From: Herbinix sp.
Lineage (GTDB): Bacteria > Bacillota > Clostridia > Lachnospirales > Lachnospiraceae
Assembly (NCBI GenBank): GCA_029256105.1
Contig: JAQSYO010000033.1
Location: forward strand, 1-36,076
DNA: 36,076 bases
Reading direction: 5' to 3'
Shown: positions 34,126-36,076 of the stretch, piece after piece
Numbering within the stretch: position 1 is the first letter of the stretch
Layout of the letters: the number at the start of each line of letters is the position of its first letter
The notes under the pieces: model-generated
Told to the model about the DNA's origin: nothing
Databases searched by the model: none
Seen by the model: the letters and a program-made list of their open reading frames with translations, nothing else
Position numbers and translations under genes: made by a program

Positions 34126-35038
34126 AGAATTGCAGTTCGGGATTAAATCAAAATTTTATTATATAATTGCAGGTCTTCTTAGTATAATGTTCATTGTATT
34201 AATATATTACAACTATTCTTCCGTAATAAAAACTCATGAAAGATATTTATATTATGAAAGTTATTATATTAAAAATGGAATTGATATTAATAAAGATCTT
34301 TCCGGTAGTTATAAAGTAGAAACAGATGCTAATGGTGGAACAACTGTTACTAATCCGATTTTATATTTTAAAGAGCTTGTTGGTCGATATGCTTATGTAG
34401 CAAGTCCTAAATATACATTATCTCAGCTTTTAGAGTCTTCAATTTTATTTTTCCCTCTAGTTTTTGGAGCTTTTGGATTGTTTATTTCGAATGTTGATTT
34501 TAAATACAATATGACAAAATGTAATACGGTAAGAATAAATAAAAGAATGTATAATATTGCAAAACAGACATCACTTATAGTAAGCAGTATTATTATATTG
34601 ATATCCTCTTTAACTATATCATATTTTATAAATCTAATATTTTATAAAATATTATCTGCTAGGATACCACTTGATAATTTTGATATAAAAATAGTTAATT
34701 ATCATGCATCTATTGTAAATAAATTTTTATATGGATTTATATTAGCTCTTTTGTTTGTTGAAATAGGATATACATTAGGATATATTACCAAAAATATAAT
34801 TGCAGGAATAATGATTCTAGCCCTATATTTATACATAGTTCCTATATTGGGAAAATATGATCTGAAAAATATTATGTATTATCTAGGAAGTAAATGTTTT
34901 GATTATTATGGCTCAATCAATATAATTGAACCAATCAAGGTTCCATTATTATTGTCATTATTTATTATCTTTTTGATTTTAGCTGGATCAATAATTATAA
35001 ATATATGTATTTCTATTAAACGTAGTTCTTATAATTAA
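34103..35038 (+). CDS. ABC-2-like permease
   Basis: A 311-residue integral membrane protein with six likely segments (about 17-37, 110-130, 155-180, 205-225, 228-248 and 283-305). A loop of about 70 residues between the first two segments (HERYLYYESYY to PKYTLSQLLESS) should be extracytoplasmic, as in ABC-2 permeases for peptides and antibiotics. I do not recognise a closer family. Two ATGs (34103 and 34106) lie behind GGAGG at 34092-34096; either could be used. The coding sequence is visibly more AT rich than the housekeeping genes. Confidence 0.85.
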   Translation: MMKKYIYKELQFGIKSKFYYIIAGLLSIMFIVLIYYNYSSVIKTHERYLYYESYYIKNGIDINKDLSGSYKVETDANGGTTVTNPILYFKELVGRYAYVASPKYTLSQLLESSILFFPLVFGAFGLFISNVDFKYNMTKCNTVRINKRMYNIAKQTSLIVSSIIILISSLTISYFINLIFYKILSARIPLDNFDIKIVNYHASIVNKFLYGFILALLFVEIGYTLGYITKNIIAGIMILALYLYIVPILGKYDLKNIMYYLGSKCFDYYGSINIIEPIKVPLLLSLFIIFLILAGSIIINICISIKRSSYN

Positions 35039-35104
35039 TTATATAAGTAAAAAACATTTAAATTAAAAAAAGAAATTAAAATATAATGTAGAGGCCGAAA
35101 AATT

Positions 35105-35227
35105 ATGAGTAAAGTCATTAAAAAAATAATCATTTTTATTATAATTATATTTATTATCTTTATTTTACTAGTGTTATTTATGCAGTTCTTATTAAATTAC
35201 AATGTACATACAGGGAGTATCACCTGA
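35105..35227 (+). CDS. 40-residue single-span membrane peptide
   Basis: MSKVIKKIIIFIIIIFIIFI continues as a hydrophobic stretch to about residue 30 and ends in a short polar tail (NYNVHTGSIT). Lys3, 6 and 7 put the N-terminus inside the cell. GAGG (35091-35094) lies ten bases before the ATG. It follows the permease by 66 bases with no terminator in between, and the cassette terminator comes after it. It could be a pore-forming or signalling peptide, an immunity peptide or a small transporter subunit. The coding potential rests on the ribosome binding site and position only. Confidence 0.55.
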   Translation: MSKVIKKIIIFIIIIFIIFILLVLFMQFLLNYNVHTGSIT

Positions 35228-35365
35228 TAAAATTTAAACTAGAAATGAGTTGTTAATAGTAAATTGAAATTTTTTAAGGATTTTTGATTCTAGATTAAGA
35301 TAACTAATAAATAGTGTACTTTGTAATTAAATAGAGGAAATCCTTGCTGGATAAGGAATAGAACG

Positions 35366-35400
35366 ATAAAGTACATTTTTAGAGAAATGTACTTTATTTT
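35366..35400 (+). terminator. Terminator of the ABC/peptide cassette
   Basis: ATAAAGTACATTT (35366-35378) pairs perfectly with AAATGTACTTTAT (35385-35397) around six bases, followed by TTTT. Confidence 0.85.
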
Positions 35401-35500
35401 ATTTTGAACTTTATTTATAGGAATAATAAAGTTCATTTATGAAGACGGAGGAAAGTAGATTTGGAACAAAAATAAAGTTCAAAATTAGATTCACAAATAG

Positions 35501-35671
35501 GATTCAGATGAAATTCACGATACATACTCAAAAGATGTTTGGTGGGACTGCAAAGATTGTAAAACAAAATATCTTATGCGTCCTAAGAAAAAGATATATT
35601 ATCAATATAGGCATATGAAGTCATGTCCTTATTACAAGGGTCTTCGTAGGAAAAAGAAATACTTCTTTTAA
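35501..35671 (+). pseudogene. Possible zinc-finger-like gene remnant
   Basis: An open stretch of 56 codons without a start codon (two TAG stops lie just upstream in frame) reads DVWWDCKDCKTKYLMRPKKK, then YRHMKSCPYYKGLRRKKKYFF. The CxxC and HxxxC spacing plus basic tail resemble a small DNA-binding zinc finger. GGAGG with a TTG start (35461) lies upstream in another frame and ends after four codons, as expected if a short gene suffered a frameshift. Evidence is weak. Confidence 0.3.
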
Positions 35672-35958
35672 AAAAAATGCACTCACGATTTTATATTTAA
35701 AGTAGTAATTTTATAATCAAACTACTAGAAAATGTACTATATTTATTAGATATATGAGTTTGCTAATAGATTATGTTCAGAGGGAATAGATGCAAATGTA
35801 GAAAGGGGCATTTGAATGAAAAAGAAAAAGGGCAAGGGTCGAAATAAATTTATATAAACTACGGCAAACAAACAAGATATACTGTTGTCGTGTTTGTTGT
35901 GGTAGAATAGTAAAATAAAGAGAGCCAAAATCTAAAAATATTAGGAGAGTAGAGTATT

Positions 35959-36076
35959 ATGAAAAAAGATTTTCCTTCAAGACCAGAAACGATTTCTGAA
36001 CAATACTGCGAAGCTGTCGGTGGTTTTTCATGGTATGATTTTGTGACAGCCATGCCCTCGTTAGTATTCGTTGTCA
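35959..36076 (+). CDS. Start of a gene cut by the window end
   Basis: ATG at 35959 follows AGGAG (35943-35947). The 39 visible residues begin MKKDFPSRPETISEQYCEAV and continue GGFSWYDFVTAMPSLVFVV, open to the last base. The look is that of a soluble enzyme, possibly a flavin reductase-type flavoprotein, but too little is present to be sure. Confidence 0.6.
   Translation, partial: MKKDFPSRPETISEQYCEAVGGFSWYDFVTAMPSLVFVV

Larger units (their letters stand above)
35228..35958. other. Largely non-coding tail region with related inverted repeats
   Basis: After the terminator at 35366-35400 a second hairpin GAACTTTATT (35406-35415) / AATAAAGTTC (35425-35434) follows, and AATAAAGTTC occurs again at 35471-35480. 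TGTACTTTG (35315 region) and AATGTACTAT (35729 region) are further relatives. A CxxC-containing remnant lies at 35501-35671. No other gene is convincing; tiny frames such as the Lys-rich one at 35816 are too short to claim. Confidence 0.4.

Noticed and set aside
35816..35857. 13-codon Lys-rich frame behind AAAGGGG
   Set aside because: Too short to support; Lys codons are frequent by chance in A-rich sequence and no conservation can be tested here.

Overview
The window looks like part of the chromosome of a low-GC, spore-forming member of the Clostridia, most likely the Lachnospiraceae. The sequence itself shows a rplU-prp-rpmA operon with an N-terminally extended L27, an obgE-yhbY-nadD-yqeK-rsfS housekeeping run, a divergent lexA / LysM (YneA-like) pair with LexA-type operators, a T-box leader, Csp-type germination subtilases and a SleB/CwlJ-type cortex hydrolase. 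The family-level assignment is an inference from gene content only.

Layout. 1-4919: ribosome, GTPase and NAD housekeeping block, with long perfect hairpins on both sides of obgE and a 35-bp tandem repeat between obgE and yhbY. 4965-7613: a metallo-beta-lactamase-fold protein, a composite bidirectional terminator that seems to carry a tiny IS3-like palindrome with a 3-bp target duplication, then lexA and the divergent LysM gene. 7629-10384: tandem repeats, a T-box leader and a divergent methionyl-tRNA synthetase-like gene with degenerate signature motifs. 10581-11898: an Eis-like acetyltransferase. 12003-16486 (minus strand): a germination cluster of a LysM/cortex hydrolase behind a sigma-G-like promoter, an intact Csp-like subtilase, and a second Csp-like subtilase whose catalytic Ser is Gly. 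16955-21918: a MocR-type regulator lacking the PLP lysine, a MurC-like ligase, a ferredoxin-type aldo/keto reductase and a MORN-like protein.

22081-32474 reads as a surface glycan and surface protein region: a GT4-GT2 fusion glycosyltransferase, then a tightly packed wbpA-wbpB-wbpD-wbpE-like operon predicted to make UDP-2,3-diacetamido-2,3-dideoxy-glucuronic acid. It is followed by separately terminated genes for a protein built on a nine-residue repeat, a GT2-TPR glycosyltransferase and a DNRLRE-like protein. A spore or cell surface role is inferred from this combination and from the germination genes nearby.

32809-35400 is the best candidate for an undescribed system: a very AT-rich cassette of a signal-peptide-bearing protein of unknown family, an ABC ATPase, an ABC-2-like permease and a 40-residue single-span membrane peptide. 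A 15-bp element (TATCTACCAATGATA) lies upstream of the secreted protein gene and again, inverted, upstream of the ATPase gene, each time at the predicted transcription start. The last 700 bases are mostly non-coding, with repeated GTACTTT/GAACTTT hairpins and a possible zinc-finger gene remnant, and the window ends inside the start of another gene.
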